A DNA stretch of 40,209 bases, taken from positions 1 to 40,209 of the forward strand of contig DAOTWY010000122.1 of the NCBI GenBank assembly GCA_034435635.1, given 5' to 3'. Below, in pieces: positions 8,891 through 16,835 of the stretch; positions within the stretch are counted from its first letter, which is position 1; each line of letters begins with the position of its first letter. This stretch comes from DAOTWY01 sp003696565 (GTDB lineage: Bacteria; Chloroflexota; Anaerolineae; Aggregatilineales; Phototrophicaceae). The notes beneath the pieces were generated by a model, which saw only the letters and a program-made list of their open reading frames with translations, made no database searches and was not told the DNA's origin. Position numbers and translations under genes: made by a program.

Positions 8891-8919
8891 ATAATTTATG
8901 GGCGGAAAACAATTATCAA
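8891..8919 (-). promoter_or_regulatory. Candidate promoter for the liv operon
   Basis: On the minus strand TTGATA (8914-8919) and AATTAT (8891-8896) are separated by 17 bp. These resemble -35 and -10 boxes at 5/6 and 4/6 matches. They would give a very short leader before the livG ATG at 8870. The whole 158-nt gap is AT-rich, so chance matches are likely. Confidence 0.35.
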
Positions 8920-8989
8920 ATTTTATATGCGATTAAAAATATCAGCGATTGCTATCAATTTTTTGCATACTTCTCCCCATGAAGATAGC

Positions 8990-9018
8990 AAAAAAATGAG
9001 AAAGCCGCAAAATCCTCT
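8990..9018 (-). terminator. Weak terminator candidate after the hydrolase gene
   Basis: Downstream of the hydrolase stop, the minus strand has a weak GAGGA...TTCTC stem followed by a run of seven T residues (8990-8996). The stem is short and contains a wobble, so this is a tentative end for the Clp/kinase/FHA/hydrolase transcript. Confidence 0.3.
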
Positions 9019-9028
9019 AATCTAAGGT

Positions 9029-9856
9029 TTAATTATGTGCGTTTAACCAAGTTAGAATATCGTTAATAACAGTCGCTTTGTCTAACTCATTATGTGTTTC
9101 GTGGTACATACCGTCATACAGTTTAAGGGTTTTATCAGAAGAGCCGGCTTGCTTAAACAAAAATTCACTTCCAGATGGCGGGGTGATTGAATCTGCGGTG
9201 CCGTGGAAAATAAATAATGGAAGCTGCAAGGTATGAACTTTTTCACGGGCTTGTATGGCACTTTTGATAATATTGACAACTGTCCCTACACGCGCTGGAC
9301 GATGATAAATTAATGAGTCATTGGCATGTGCTTGAATTAAAGCAGGATCATGCGAGAGTTGTTTTGGGTTTAATGGGATAAGTGGCAAGCGTGGCACAAC
9401 TCGACTAATGGCATTGGCAAGTGAAACAATGATCTTAGGGGCAGCTGTATCTAACATAAGTGGCGTGCCAGAAGATAGAAAACCAGCTAAATCTGCCTGG
9501 TGTTTGAGGGTGAATATCAATCCCACCAATGCCCCCATACTGTGCCCATAAACAAATATTTTCTTATCTGGGTATTCTTGCCGAATTTGATCAAAATATT
9601 GTTCTAAATCCGTAACGAGATCATTAAAATTTTCTACATATGCACGCACACCATCGCTTTTACCATGCCCAAAGTGATCTAAAGCAAATAAAGCATAACC
9701 TTGTTGTGTAAGTGCATCTGCGATGTGTTGATATCTTCCACTATGTTCTGCGACACCATGCACCAATAGAACAATTGCTTTTGGGTCTGCTTCTGGCATC
9801 CATCGTACGGTATAGATATTTTGCCCACGTGTGTTTTGAAACCGTCCCTCAATCAT
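9029..9856 (-). CDS. Alpha/beta hydrolase, monoacylglycerol lipase-like
   Basis: This 275-aa serine hydrolase is of the monoacylglycerol lipase/lysophospholipase type. The oxyanion region LLVHGVAEHSGRY (about 30-42), the nucleophile elbow GHSMG (Ser106), a likely acid at Asp222 (GTADSITPP) and a likely His252 (MYHETHNE) form the catalytic triad. No signal peptide is seen, so it should be cytoplasmic or peripherally membrane-bound. The ATG is preceded by a strong GGGGGAG site. It lies 54 nt after the FHA gene on the same strand, so it may be the tail of the Clp/kinase operon or an independent gene. Predicted role: hydrolysis of monoacylglycerol or lysophospholipid, perhaps supplying fatty acids to the neighbouring acyl-CoA synthetase (inference). 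Confidence 0.85.
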   Translation of the reverse strand: MIEGRFQNTRGQNIYTVRWMPEADPKAIVLLVHGVAEHSGRYQHIADALTQQGYALFALDHFGHGKSDGVRAYVENFNDLVTDLEQYFDQIRQEYPDKKIFVYGHSMGALVGLIFTLKHQADLAGFLSSGTPLMLDTAAPKIIVSLANAISRVVPRLPLIPLNPKQLSHDPALIQAHANDSLIYHRPARVGTVVNIIKSAIQAREKVHTLQLPLFIFHGTADSITPPSGSEFLFKQAGSSDKTLKLYDGMYHETHNELDKATVINDILTWLNAHN

Positions 9857-9910
9857 TGCTCCCCCTCTATATCCATAAATTCAAGCTAGTGTTGTGATAA
9901 ACTGTTTCTA

Positions 9911-10321
9911 TTATTCCCCATATGAGAGGGGAATATCCAACCGCAGCCATGTACGCCCGATTCGGAACAAAGTACTGGGTCGCAAGCTGACCCGCCCAGT
10001 GATAGCATCTTCTTCTTTCTCGATAAATGTACCGTTACGGCTGCCACCATCTTCTAACCAGAAAGTGAGAAAAAATGGGTTGGTGACGGAATCAGTGCTG
10101 GTTGTTGGTACAGCAACACAACCAAGTTTGGCGTGTAAACGTGATACCTGGTTGTCAAATGGTATGTGAATATCACAACCTTCTCTCCGCCCGATGGTGA
10201 TGATTTTTTCATCACCAATATTGGGTTGTGGGAAGGTTAGTTTTTTACCGTCAAGCGGTCCACTCATATAAGTGATAGAAAATTCACGCTTTAGGTGCCT
10301 ACTGAATGGGTTAAAGCTCAT
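9911..10321 (-). CDS. FHA-domain protein
   Basis: This 136-aa soluble protein is essentially a single forkhead-associated domain, the fold that binds phospho-threonine peptides. The core motifs are visible: IGRREGCDI (Gly44-Arg45), VSRLHAKL (Ser60-Arg61, His63) and GSRNGTFI (Ser94-Arg95-Asn96-Gly97), followed by the final strands ending in IGRTWLRLDI. All phosphopeptide-contact residues of the family appear intact. Its ATG overlaps the TGA of the upstream kinase gene in an ATGA arrangement, so the two are translationally coupled. The obvious hypothesis is that it reads phosphorylation placed by that kinase. Confidence 0.88.
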   Translation of the reverse strand: MSFNPFSRHLKREFSITYMSGPLDGKKLTFPQPNIGDEKIITIGRREGCDIHIPFDNQVSRLHAKLGCVAVPTTSTDSVTNPFFLTFWLEDGGSRNGTFIEKEEDAITGRVSLRPSTLFRIGRTWLRLDIPLSYGE

Positions 10322-13300
10322 AATTGTTTCAGTTTTTCCCTAACTTGTTGTAGTTTTTCTTGACTGGCTTCATGATCTGGGTTAATTTCTAACGCCCGCA
10401 AAAACGCCTTTTCTGCCTCAGCGTATTGCGCTAATTGAAAGAATGTATGCCCGTAATTATACCAATACCACTCATCACAGTCATCTAAGCGGATGGCTTC
10501 TTGATAGCACTTCAGTGCCTCTTCCCATTGTTGCAATGCAAAATGACATAACCCTTTACCATTCCATGCCCAGCTGTAAGCCGGGTCAAACTTTAGGGCT
10601 TGTTCATAACTACGGATTGCTTCGGATAGATCATCCATACGACGCAAGACTTGCCCGCGGCGTGCCCATAAAATCGCATTGGTTGGATGATGTTCTAATG
10701 CTTGGTTGATGACTTTTAGGGCATCTTGTTTGCGGTTTAAATCCAACAAAATATCAACTTGATTGATAAAATACCAGATAACAGATGGGTCTTGCTGGGC
10801 AGCTTGTTCGTAACTGGCAAGAGCTTCTTCTTTTTTGCCCATTTCTTTAAAGGTTAAACCGCGCCCGTTCCATGCCCATGCGTAAGCAGGATTTAACCGA
10901 ACAGCGAGATCAAAGGCTGTGATGGCATCGGCATATTGCCCAAGCCGCCGTAACACCTGCCCTCGCTTTGCCCAACTTTCTACATGGCGGTTATTGATTT
11001 TTAGGCTTTCATCTAATGCTTTTATGGCATCTTCTAAGCGGTTAAGCATTTGAAGTTCATCAGCGTAGTTATACCAATACCACACATCACGGTTGTTTAA
11101 CTCCAGTGCTTTTTTAAAGCAAAATAAGGCTTCTTCATGCCGCCCAAGTTGACTTAGGGTATAACCACGCCCATTCCATGCCCAATCATGTTCTGGATCA
11201 AGCTCAACAGCACGGGTGTATTTATCTAACGCTTCTTCTAAACGTCCTAAACGGCGTAACACTTGCCCTAATTGTGCCCATATCTGAGCATTACGGTCAT
11301 CCAGAATAAGAGCATGCTCTAATAACTCAGCGGCTTGTTGATTGCGGTTTAGGGTGATGAGGACATCAGTCTGTTTATAAATATAAAACGGCTCATTGGG
11401 TGCCAGTTGGCTGGCATATCGGTAGGCTCGGAGTGCGTCTTCATAATGTCCCATTGCCTCAAGCGTGACTCCTTGCTCATTCCAAGCCCAAGCATAATTG
11501 GGTGCTGCTTGGGTTGCTTTTTCGCAAGCGTTGAGTGATTCCTGATATTTCCCCAGATTACGTAAAGCGTTCCCCAAACGTGCCCAACTCCTGGCATGAT
11601 TAGGGTTGAGCTGAGTTGCTTTTTGTAGAGCTTCTAAAGCCTCTTCATATCTGCCAAGCAACACTAAAACATTACCTTGATTGTACCAATGCCAGATATC
11701 GTTGGGCTTGAGGGATGCGGCTTGTTGATAGCAAGCTAGTGCCTCTTCATAACGTTCCATCTGTTCCAGAACAATCCCTTTACCATTGATTGCCCAGGCG
11801 GAATGAGGATCTAACTCAATGGCTTTGTTATAAGCTGCTAATGCCTCTGGATAGCGTTTATTGTAACGCATGACCTGCCCAAGCTTGGACCAACTAAATG
11901 GGTGTGTTGGATCAGTCCGTGTGGCTTCTTGTGCTGGTTGGATGGCATCCTCATATTGACCAACCTCGACCAAGGTATCGGTCAAGTTATACCAGTGCCA
12001 TACTTCATTGGGTTGATAACGGGCTGCTCGTTTGAACGCCATTAAAGCCTCTTTGGTACGTCCCAGGGCTTTTAATGCTAATCCAGCTCCGTTATGTGCC
12101 CAGGCATAGGTCGGCTCTAGACGAATGGCTTGCTCATAAGCAGTGATAGCATCTTGATAATTTTTCATCATACGATGAATTTGCCCGAGCTTTGCCCAAC
12201 TATTGGGGTGGGCGGGGTCAATTTGTAAGCCTTTTTCCAATAGCGGAATAGCTTCTGTCATGCGCCCTAAATTTTGCAGAACATCTGCACGGTTATACCA
12301 ATACCAAACATCGCTCGGATTTAGTTCGGTTGCTGTTTCAAAACATTCTAGAGCTTCTTCAAGATGACCAAGTCGCTCTAAGATAATCCCTTTGCCGTTA
12401 TGTGCCCAGGCATAATGTGGTTGGATAGATAAGGCTTTGTCATAACATGCTAGGGCATCGTCGTAACGTTCTAGTAAACGCAGCGTGCGTCCTTTACGTG
12501 CCCAAGCCCAAGCATAATCTGGTTCTAACTCAATTGCACTATCATAGGCGATTAGGGCTTCTTCATAACGTCCGAGTGCCGTTAACGAATAGCCTTTATC
12601 CATAAGTTCCCTGGCTTCTAATGCTTGCCCGGTAATTTCAATTTCTGGCTCTATTCCTATAACATCTCTAAAAATTTGAATTAACTCATCAACAATCACA
12701 CTCCAGTTTTCTGGGCGATTGTTGGGATTTTTCTCCAAGCAGGAAAGCACTAATCGTTGTAATCTTCCGGGAAGTACACGTTGATATTTCATGTCAAAGA
12801 CGGGCTGTTCATTGATGTGGGCGCGAACCCATTCAGGGAATTTACGCGCTTTGAACACGCGCTTACCAGTCAACATTTCGTACAATACGCAGCCGAACGC
12901 ATAAATATCACTACGCACATCAACATCTTTGGATTGGCATTGTTCTGGGGACATATACGGTGCTGTGCCAACAATTGCTCCCACCCGTGTTAACCGGTCG
13001 CTGGGATGTACGTTTGAGTCGCGTTGTGGCACATAATCAATTGCCACATCTTCCAAATCAACCGAACGGACTAAGCCAAAATCCGTGACTTTAGCGATAT
13101 TTTCGTGAGTGACGAGAATATTTGCTGGCTTTAGGTCACGATGGACTAAACCAGGGACTTTTTGAGTGGCATGTTGCATGCCTAATGCGATATGCAGCGC
13201 AAACTCAATGGATTTATCTGTATCTAGCCGATGATGATCAATCCAACTTCTTAGGTCTGACCCCATGCCTTCTGGTCCGCTGATGTGTTCCAAAATGATA

Positions 13301-14322
13301 TGAGGTTTATTATTGATGTTCTGAACTAAACGTGCTTGGACGATGTGGCGGTGTTTTTCTAAACGAATCCAAGTGACTGCTTCTTGAGTAAAACGAGCAA
13401 CGGCACGTTCATTTTCTAAGAACCGCCCTTGAAAACTTTTTATGGCAACTGGTTCGCGCTGTTCATGATCATAACAGAGATAGACAACCCCCATACCACC
13501 CCATAACACTTCTGCAACTTCATATCGCCCCTCTATGCGATCTCCAACAATGAACTCACTGGCTTGTAATGAGATACTGCTTTTGATGTCAGGGTCATGG
13601 TCGGGTTGTTCGTGCCCATATAAAGGTGAGCCGTTGGCTTCTACTGATGTAATATCAATGACCTGATTTTCATCAGCACGGGTTTCATAAACACTGGGGT
13701 CTAAGTGCTGCACTTCAGAAAGCGCATTTTCATCTAACCCTAGGTCTGCCACTGTCATAGATGCATCACTTTGTGGCAATGGCATATCGACTGCTGCAAT
13801 GGTGTATTCATCATCTGTGAGGGTTTGCGTGCCTAGTTGCCGACGATAGCGTTCCAAAAGGCTATATAACTCACGGCGGAAAGTCCGTTCTAAGCGGATA
13901 TTATGTTCATCATCATCAGCGGCAGCCCATAAAGCGACTGATAAATTGCGGCGAGTTGGATATTCTTTTGCTGTTTCAATAACCCATTCAATAAAATCTC
14001 TTAAGGCACGCCGCGCTAATTTGCGGTCAATGGTGTTATCTGCCGCTTGTAATGCCCGGCGATAGGCAATCAATGTTTTACCGACATAAAAAATTAACAA
14101 GCGATTGTCATTGGTTAGGCATTGTCCTGCACAAAGATCACCTAGCGCAAAAAAATCATTGATGTCATCACGCCGAATGGCTAATTTACCTAGCGTGCTG
14201 ATGGTTTCGTTTGGGTCTGTGGCGAAAGGATCAAAACGATCTTCTTGTCGCCGTTTTTTGAGCAACTCACGCGCTTCTTTATCGTCTGTTGGTAGGGGCA
14301 AACGTCCGGTTTGCGGTATCAC
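10318..14322 (-). CDS. Ser/Thr protein kinase with 22 C-terminal TPRs
   Basis: This 1334-aa soluble protein has three parts. Residues 1-260 are an uncharacterised N-terminal region. Residues 267-552 are a Hanks-type kinase with Lys295 (VAIKSF), the catalytic loop HRDLKPAN (Asp396), DFG (Asp414) and SPEQ. The glycine loop reads LWGGMGVVY, so its first Gly appears replaced by Leu273. Residues 570-1317 are 22 tandem 34-residue TPRs, organised in a three-TPR super-repeat. No membrane segment is visible, unlike many bacterial kinases. The start is a GTG that overlaps the Clp gene's stop (GTGA), and the end overlaps the FHA gene (ATGA). The TPR superhelix is likely a scaffold for substrates or partners; none can be named. 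Confidence 0.9.
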   Translation of the reverse strand: MIPQTGRLPLPTDDKEARELLKKRRQEDRFDPFATDPNETISTLGKLAIRRDDINDFFALGDLCAGQCLTNDNRLLIFYVGKTLIAYRRALQAADNTIDRKLARRALRDFIEWVIETAKEYPTRRNLSVALWAAADDDEHNIRLERTFRRELYSLLERYRRQLGTQTLTDDEYTIAAVDMPLPQSDASMTVADLGLDENALSEVQHLDPSVYETRADENQVIDITSVEANGSPLYGHEQPDHDPDIKSSISLQASEFIVGDRIEGRYEVAEVLWGGMGVVYLCYDHEQREPVAIKSFQGRFLENERAVARFTQEAVTWIRLEKHRHIVQARLVQNINNKPHIILEHISGPEGMGSDLRSWIDHHRLDTDKSIEFALHIALGMQHATQKVPGLVHRDLKPANILVTHENIAKVTDFGLVRSVDLEDVAIDYVPQRDSNVHPSDRLTRVGAIVGTAPYMSPEQCQSKDVDVRSDIYAFGCVLYEMLTGKRVFKARKFPEWVRAHINEQPVFDMKYQRVLPGRLQRLVLSCLEKNPNNRPENWSVIVDELIQIFRDVIGIEPEIEITGQALEARELMDKGYSLTALGRYEEALIAYDSAIELEPDYAWAWARKGRTLRLLERYDDALACYDKALSIQPHYAWAHNGKGIILERLGHLEEALECFETATELNPSDVWYWYNRADVLQNLGRMTEAIPLLEKGLQIDPAHPNSWAKLGQIHRMMKNYQDAITAYEQAIRLEPTYAWAHNGAGLALKALGRTKEALMAFKRAARYQPNEVWHWYNLTDTLVEVGQYEDAIQPAQEATRTDPTHPFSWSKLGQVMRYNKRYPEALAAYNKAIELDPHSAWAINGKGIVLEQMERYEEALACYQQAASLKPNDIWHWYNQGNVLVLLGRYEEALEALQKATQLNPNHARSWARLGNALRNLGKYQESLNACEKATQAAPNYAWAWNEQGVTLEAMGHYEDALRAYRYASQLAPNEPFYIYKQTDVLITLNRNQQAAELLEHALILDDRNAQIWAQLGQVLRRLGRLEEALDKYTRAVELDPEHDWAWNGRGYTLSQLGRHEEALFCFKKALELNNRDVWYWYNYADELQMLNRLEDAIKALDESLKINNRHVESWAKRGQVLRRLGQYADAITAFDLAVRLNPAYAWAWNGRGLTFKEMGKKEEALASYEQAAQQDPSVIWYFINQVDILLDLNRKQDALKVINQALEHHPTNAILWARRGQVLRRMDDLSEAIRSYEQALKFDPAYSWAWNGKGLCHFALQQWEEALKCYQEAIRLDDCDEWYWYNYGHTFFQLAQYAEAEKAFLRALEINPDHEASQEKLQQVREKLKQL
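10372..12615 (-). repeat. 22 TPRs arranged as a 306-nt (three-TPR) super-repeat
   Basis: Each TPR is 34 residues (102 nt). From the third TPR onward they cycle strictly through three types: AWAWNGKG-like, then VWYWYN-like, then SWAKLGQVLRR-like. The cycle runs from TPR 3 to TPR 22, six full cycles plus two. The unit of amplification is therefore 102 residues (306 nt) rather than one TPR. Confidence 0.9.
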
Positions 14323-16685
14323 GTTTCTACCTCAAAAATTAAATGATCATCATCAATTTTTACTTGGATTGTGCTATTAGCCGGGAAAGCATCTTCCATA
14401 ATGCGTGCACTAATTGGGCGAGTAAGTAGCCGTTCAATGGCTCGGCGCAAATGCCGTACACCGTTAACTGGATCATAACCATTATCCAGAATTAACTCAC
14501 AGGCTTCGTCTGTTAGAGATAGCTTTAAGTGTTGTTCTGCTAAGCGGTTGTGTAAATCTTGCAATTGCAAATCTAAAATTTTGCGCAATGCATCTTTATT
14601 CAACGATTGAAATGTGATCACATCATCTAGGCGGTTAATGAGTTCTGGGCGGAAGAACTGTTTTAAATAGCCAGAATAGTCTGCTTTTTCGGATAATGTG
14701 CCGGAAAACCCTAACTGTCGCCCGCCTTCTTGTGTGCCAATATTGCTTGTCATGATAAAAATAGCATGACGGGCATCTACTCGTCGCCCGTGTGCGTCAC
14801 TGATGCGTCCTTCATCAAAAACTTGTAGGAAAATATCAAAGACTTCTGGCGCGGCTTTTTCTACCTCATCTAGCAAAACCACACTATAAGGTCTGCGGCG
14901 TAAGCCATCAGTCAATTGCCCGCCACGATTAGCATCTTTATAGCCTGGCGGTGAGCCAATTAGACGCGCAACAGTATGTGAATCATGAAACTCTGACATA
15001 TCCAAACGCAGCATGGCATCTTCTGTTCCAAAAAGAAAGTCTGCCAATGCCCTTGCTAATTCTGTTTTGCCCACGCCAGAAGGACCTAAGAATAGAAAGA
15101 CACCGATAGGGCGGTTGGGGTCGTTCAAACCTGCCCGGGCGGTTTTGATAGCGGCGGCAACCGATTTAACTGCTTCGTCCTGCCCGATAACCCGTTTTAA
15201 CAAGGCTACTTCTAGGTTAGCGAGCCTGCGTTTTTCGTCGGTGGTTAATTCACTAACAGGAATACCCGTCCATTCAGAAAGCACAGCTGCAACATCACTT
15301 ACTTGAACGTCATTAGGTGTATCATCATCCAAATCAGGGTGGGCTGTACGGATAATTACACGGGTGCAGGCTTCATCTAATAAATCAAGTGCTTTATCTG
15401 GCAGGCGGCGATCTGGTAAGTAACGGATGGATAATTTAACGGCTGCTTCGACAGTTTCTTCACGGATGACAACCCCATGATGTTCTTCTAGGCGGGCACG
15501 CTGCCCCCCAACGATGATAATGGCATCTTCCATGCTGGGTTCATCAATGTCAATTGTACGAAAACGCCGATCTAAAGCAGGGTCTTGTGCAATTGCCCGC
15601 CGATACTCTTCATGTGTGGTTGCGCCAATACAAACAATCTCCCCCCGTGCTAGGGCAGGTTTTAGAATGTTAGCGGCATCCAAGTTGCTGTCAATGGTAT
15701 CACCAGCACCAACGATCGTGTGAATTTCATCAATAAACAGAATACAATTGCCTGAACGTTTGATTTCATCGACAATACCAACAAGTCGTTCTTCAAACTG
15801 TCCACGTAGGCTTGTTCCTGCAACTAGTGTCCCGATCTCAATTTGTACAATCCGCTTATTCTGTAAGGATGCTGGGGCAGTACCGGCATGGATAGCGTAG
15901 GCTAACCCCTCAACGACGGCTGTTTTACCAACTCCGGCATCTCCTAAAAGTAAAGGATTGTTCTTTTTGCTACGTGCAAGAGTACGTGCAACAGCGCGGA
16001 TTTCGTTATCACGGGCTAAAGCCGGGGTGATCTTTCCTTCTGCTGCTTGCGCGGTGAGGTCTCGCCCATATTTATCCAACAAGGGAGTTGGTGCATTGCC
16101 TGAGCTGTCATAGTCTGGTTCTGCAAAACTAAAACGCCCAAAACGTGTTTTGCCAAACTCAGGTTCACTATCAAACTCAAATAAATCCGAGTCGAGAAAT
16201 GACTCGTCATCTGATACAATGGAGGAGAGGTCATCTTGCTCTTCTGCAATAAGACGTTGTAGCCATAAATTTATGTCAAATCCCATGTCAATAAGCTTGC
16301 GAACGGGTACGCCCTCGCCTTCTTGAAGGAGAGCCATTAGAATTTGACCTTCGGTGATTTCTTGGTCGTCATCCTGGTCTGCTAGGAAAATAGCCAGAGA
16401 AAGCACCATTTCTGTTCGTGGGGTAAACGGTAATACCTCGGCTTGAGGACCTTCGCCTGTGCCAATTTCGCGTCGGATTTCATTCCGAACTTCACGTGGA
16501 TTGAGACCAGCACGACGTAAGAGACGACAGGTTGGTCCATACTCGTTACGAGTAGCTGCGATAAATAAATGTTCGGTGCCGATGTAGTTGTGTCCCAGTT
16601 TCCGAGCTTCATCCGCAGCGGCGGCTAGGATTTGGGCGCACCGTTCACGAATTTCTTTCTCAGGTATATCTGGTGAAGGTGTCAC
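14319..16685 (-). CDS. Two-ring Clp/Hsp100 AAA+ ATPase, ClpC-like, short middle domain
   Basis: This 788-aa unfoldase has a Clp N-domain (residues ~10-145), an acidic linker (~148-195), and two AAA+ modules. D1 has Walker A GDAGVGKT (248-255) and Walker B ILFIDE (to 320). D2 has Walker A GPSGVGKT (534-541) and Walker B VVLLDE (602-607). Between them only a short segment (~450-470) replaces the coiled-coil middle domain of ClpB or ClpC. The D1 pore loop reads TSLRG, lacking the aromatic of KYRG. The D2 loop reads GYKD rather than GYVG. LGF at 658-660 lies where ClpP-docking loops occur, but no ClpP gene is in the window. The GTG start has AAGGA seven bases upstream. It is the first gene of the kinase/FHA operon. 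Confidence 0.9.
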   Translation of the reverse strand: MTPSPDIPEKEIRERCAQILAAAADEARKLGHNYIGTEHLFIAATRNEYGPTCRLLRRAGLNPREVRNEIRREIGTGEGPQAEVLPFTPRTEMVLSLAIFLADQDDDQEITEGQILMALLQEGEGVPVRKLIDMGFDINLWLQRLIAEEQDDLSSIVSDDESFLDSDLFEFDSEPEFGKTRFGRFSFAEPDYDSSGNAPTPLLDKYGRDLTAQAAEGKITPALARDNEIRAVARTLARSKKNNPLLLGDAGVGKTAVVEGLAYAIHAGTAPASLQNKRIVQIEIGTLVAGTSLRGQFEERLVGIVDEIKRSGNCILFIDEIHTIVGAGDTIDSNLDAANILKPALARGEIVCIGATTHEEYRRAIAQDPALDRRFRTIDIDEPSMEDAIIIVGGQRARLEEHHGVVIREETVEAAVKLSIRYLPDRRLPDKALDLLDEACTRVIIRTAHPDLDDDTPNDVQVSDVAAVLSEWTGIPVSELTTDEKRRLANLEVALLKRVIGQDEAVKSVAAAIKTARAGLNDPNRPIGVFLFLGPSGVGKTELARALADFLFGTEDAMLRLDMSEFHDSHTVARLIGSPPGYKDANRGGQLTDGLRRRPYSVVLLDEVEKAAPEVFDIFLQVFDEGRISDAHGRRVDARHAIFIMTSNIGTQEGGRQLGFSGTLSEKADYSGYLKQFFRPELINRLDDVITFQSLNKDALRKILDLQLQDLHNRLAEQHLKLSLTDEACELILDNGYDPVNGVRHLRRAIERLLTRPISARIMEDAFPANSTIQVKIDDDHLIFEVET

Positions 16686-16720
16686 AATTTTTTCCTTAAC
16701 CTTAACTCAACCTACTGACA

Positions 16721-16726
16721 AGTATA
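16721..16726 (-). promoter_or_regulatory. Possible -10 box for the Clp/kinase/FHA operon
   Basis: TATACT on the minus strand lies 36 nt upstream of the Clp GTG, in the divergent gap between the Clp operon and the transmembrane kinase. No convincing -35 box is seen at 16-18 bp, so the call is weak. Confidence 0.3.
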
Positions 16727-16781
16727 TCGCAAAGGGTTATCTTTAACGAAAAATAAACAAGCACTTTTGCCTATTGGTAGA

Positions 16782-16787
16782 TATAAT
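16782..16787 (+). promoter_or_regulatory. -10 box for the transmembrane kinase gene
   Basis: A perfect TATAAT lies 49 nt upstream of the preferred ATG at 16836. The -35 position is not consensus, which suggests either weak basal activity or activator dependence. It is the only strong plus-strand -10 in this divergent intergenic region. Confidence 0.45.
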
Positions 16788-16835
16788 ATCCGAATGATAC
16801 GCTAAAATACACACCATTCATTATTGAGAATGTCT

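Noticed and set aside
10372..12615. A tandem array with 102-nt period that could be mistaken for non-coding repeats or CRISPR
   Set aside because: The units are degenerate at DNA level and encode TPR consensus residues in frame throughout.
9911..16685. A type VI secretion cluster, suggested by Clp ATPase + Ser/Thr kinase + FHA
   Set aside because: No sheath (TssB/C), Hcp, VgrG or membrane-complex genes are present. The Clp D2 and N-domain look ClpC-like, and the organism appears not to be a proteobacterium.
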